Shown here piece after piece: positions 41,054-41,440 of a stretch of DNA of 41,440 nucleotides. The translations under genes were made by a program, and so were the position numbers. The stretch lies in assembly GCA_947630625.1 (NCBI GenBank), contig CANRIL010000005.1:70205-111644 (forward strand). Direction: 5' to 3'. Below the pieces are notes generated by a model. That model did not search any database. It was not told the DNA's origin and saw nothing but the letters and a program-made list of their open reading frames with translations. Source of the stretch: an uncultured Clostridia bacterium (GTDB lineage Bacteria > Bacillota > Clostridia > Oscillospirales > CAG-272). Position 1 is the stretch's first letter. Every line of letters begins with the position of its first letter.

Positions 41054-41440
41054 TTATGCTGCTCCCTGACCGCCGTCCACGGCGTAGACAGCCCCGCTGA
41101 CGTAGCTCGCTTCCTCAGACGCAAGGAACGTAGCCACGCTTGCGATTTCTTCAGGCGCTCCGAACCGTCCGCACGGGATCGTCGCCGCGATTCCCTCCTC
41201 GTGCGCCTTTGCCGCTTCATCGGAAAGATTGGTCACGTTCCAGATGTCGGTGCGGATCGCACCGGGAGCAATGGCGTTGACCCGCACGCCGTCTGCCGCA
41301 AGCTCCAGCGCCCAGCAACGGGTGAAATTCTCCACTGCGGCCTTTGCGCCGACGTACATGGAAAGGTTCGGCGCACGGTGCGTCGCTCCGACCGTGGAAA
41401 TGTTGATGATGTTGCCCTTTGCGTTCAAAATCAGCGGCAG
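41054..41440 (-). CDS. Short-chain dehydrogenase/reductase, partial (N-terminus off window)
   Basis: The visible C-terminal part has the catalytic Ser in NISTVG, the YVGAK pair (Tyr, Lys), the loop APGAIRTD and the usual C-terminal ASYVSGAVYAVDGG. The frame stays open to the window edge (LPLIL before NAKGNI), so the cofactor-binding half is outside. The TTG at 41428 is not the real start. It heads the visible part of the minus-strand redox operon. Confidence 0.93.
   Translation of the reverse strand: MPLILNAKGNIINISTVGATHRAPNLSMYVGAKAAVENFTRCWALELAADGVRVNAIAPGAIRTDIWNVTNLSDEAAKAHEEGIAATIPCGRFGAPEEIASVATFLASEEASYVSGAVYAVDGGQGAA

Overview
The window looks like chromosome of a Gram-positive, Clostridia-type bacterium, probably a gut Firmicute. 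The signs are strong purine-rich ribosome binding sites, many lipoproteins with lipoboxes, consensus sigma-A style promoters, and Firmicute-type families: type I-C cas genes, DUF805 and zinc-ribbon kinases, and a cupin/carboxymuconolactone decarboxylase redox cluster. Genus cannot be read from the sequence. No rRNA, tRNA, insertion sequence or true CRISPR array was seen.

Positions 1-7920 hold a type I-C CRISPR-Cas operon on the minus strand: cas3, cas5c, cas8c, cas7, cas4, cas1, with cas2 apparently just off the left edge. The cas4 gene carries an in-frame amber codon near its start. Upstream of cas3, on the opposite strand, lies a compact unit: a consensus promoter, one I-C-like CRISPR repeat, a 32-nt spacer-like stretch and a strong hairpin. 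The first 16 nt of that spacer match, with one mismatch at position 12, a site 5 bp upstream of the -35 box of the inferred cas3 promoter. This is the layout expected of a crRNA-like RNA that turns the Cas complex into a repressor of its own operon, and it is the most notable signal in the window.

Positions 7921-9417 encode a DUF389 membrane protein. Positions 9477-20380 are a minus-strand region of ABC export and lipoproteins: two fused ABC-2 type permeases, one ATPase, three intact beta-propeller-like lipoproteins sharing a C-x4-C-x-H-x4-C motif, one decayed paralogue, and a lone holin-like gene. The ATPase/permease junction carries three ~80-bp tandem copies of the permease start. Two uncharacterised plus-strand genes follow (20812-21731).

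Positions 21845-33363 are a Ser/Thr phosphosignalling island. On the minus strand are a small XRE-type regulator and a transmembrane kinase with leucine-rich repeats. Divergent on the plus strand are a DUF805-FHA protein, a zinc-ribbon FHA-like protein, two PP2C phosphatases, a lipoprotein trypsin-like protease with an FHA domain, and two zinc-ribbon kinases, one with a long PKEPK linker and an outside discoidin-like region. Two palindromic operator-like sites lie between the divergent units. The island therefore holds writers, erasers and readers of phosphothreonine plus probable outside sensors.

Positions 33409-41440 hold a terminator, two toxin-antitoxin pairs (DinJ/YafQ with a frameshifted toxin, and Phd/Doc), a truncated sugar acetyltransferase, an AlkZ-related protein, an SDR, head-to-head truncated remnants of a MATE transporter and an AraC regulator, and a minus-strand redox operon (SDR, aldo/keto reductase, iron alcohol dehydrogenase, a CMD-cupin pair that looks like a split fusion, and a DUF4405 membrane protein). 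Gene decay is concentrated in this right-hand part.
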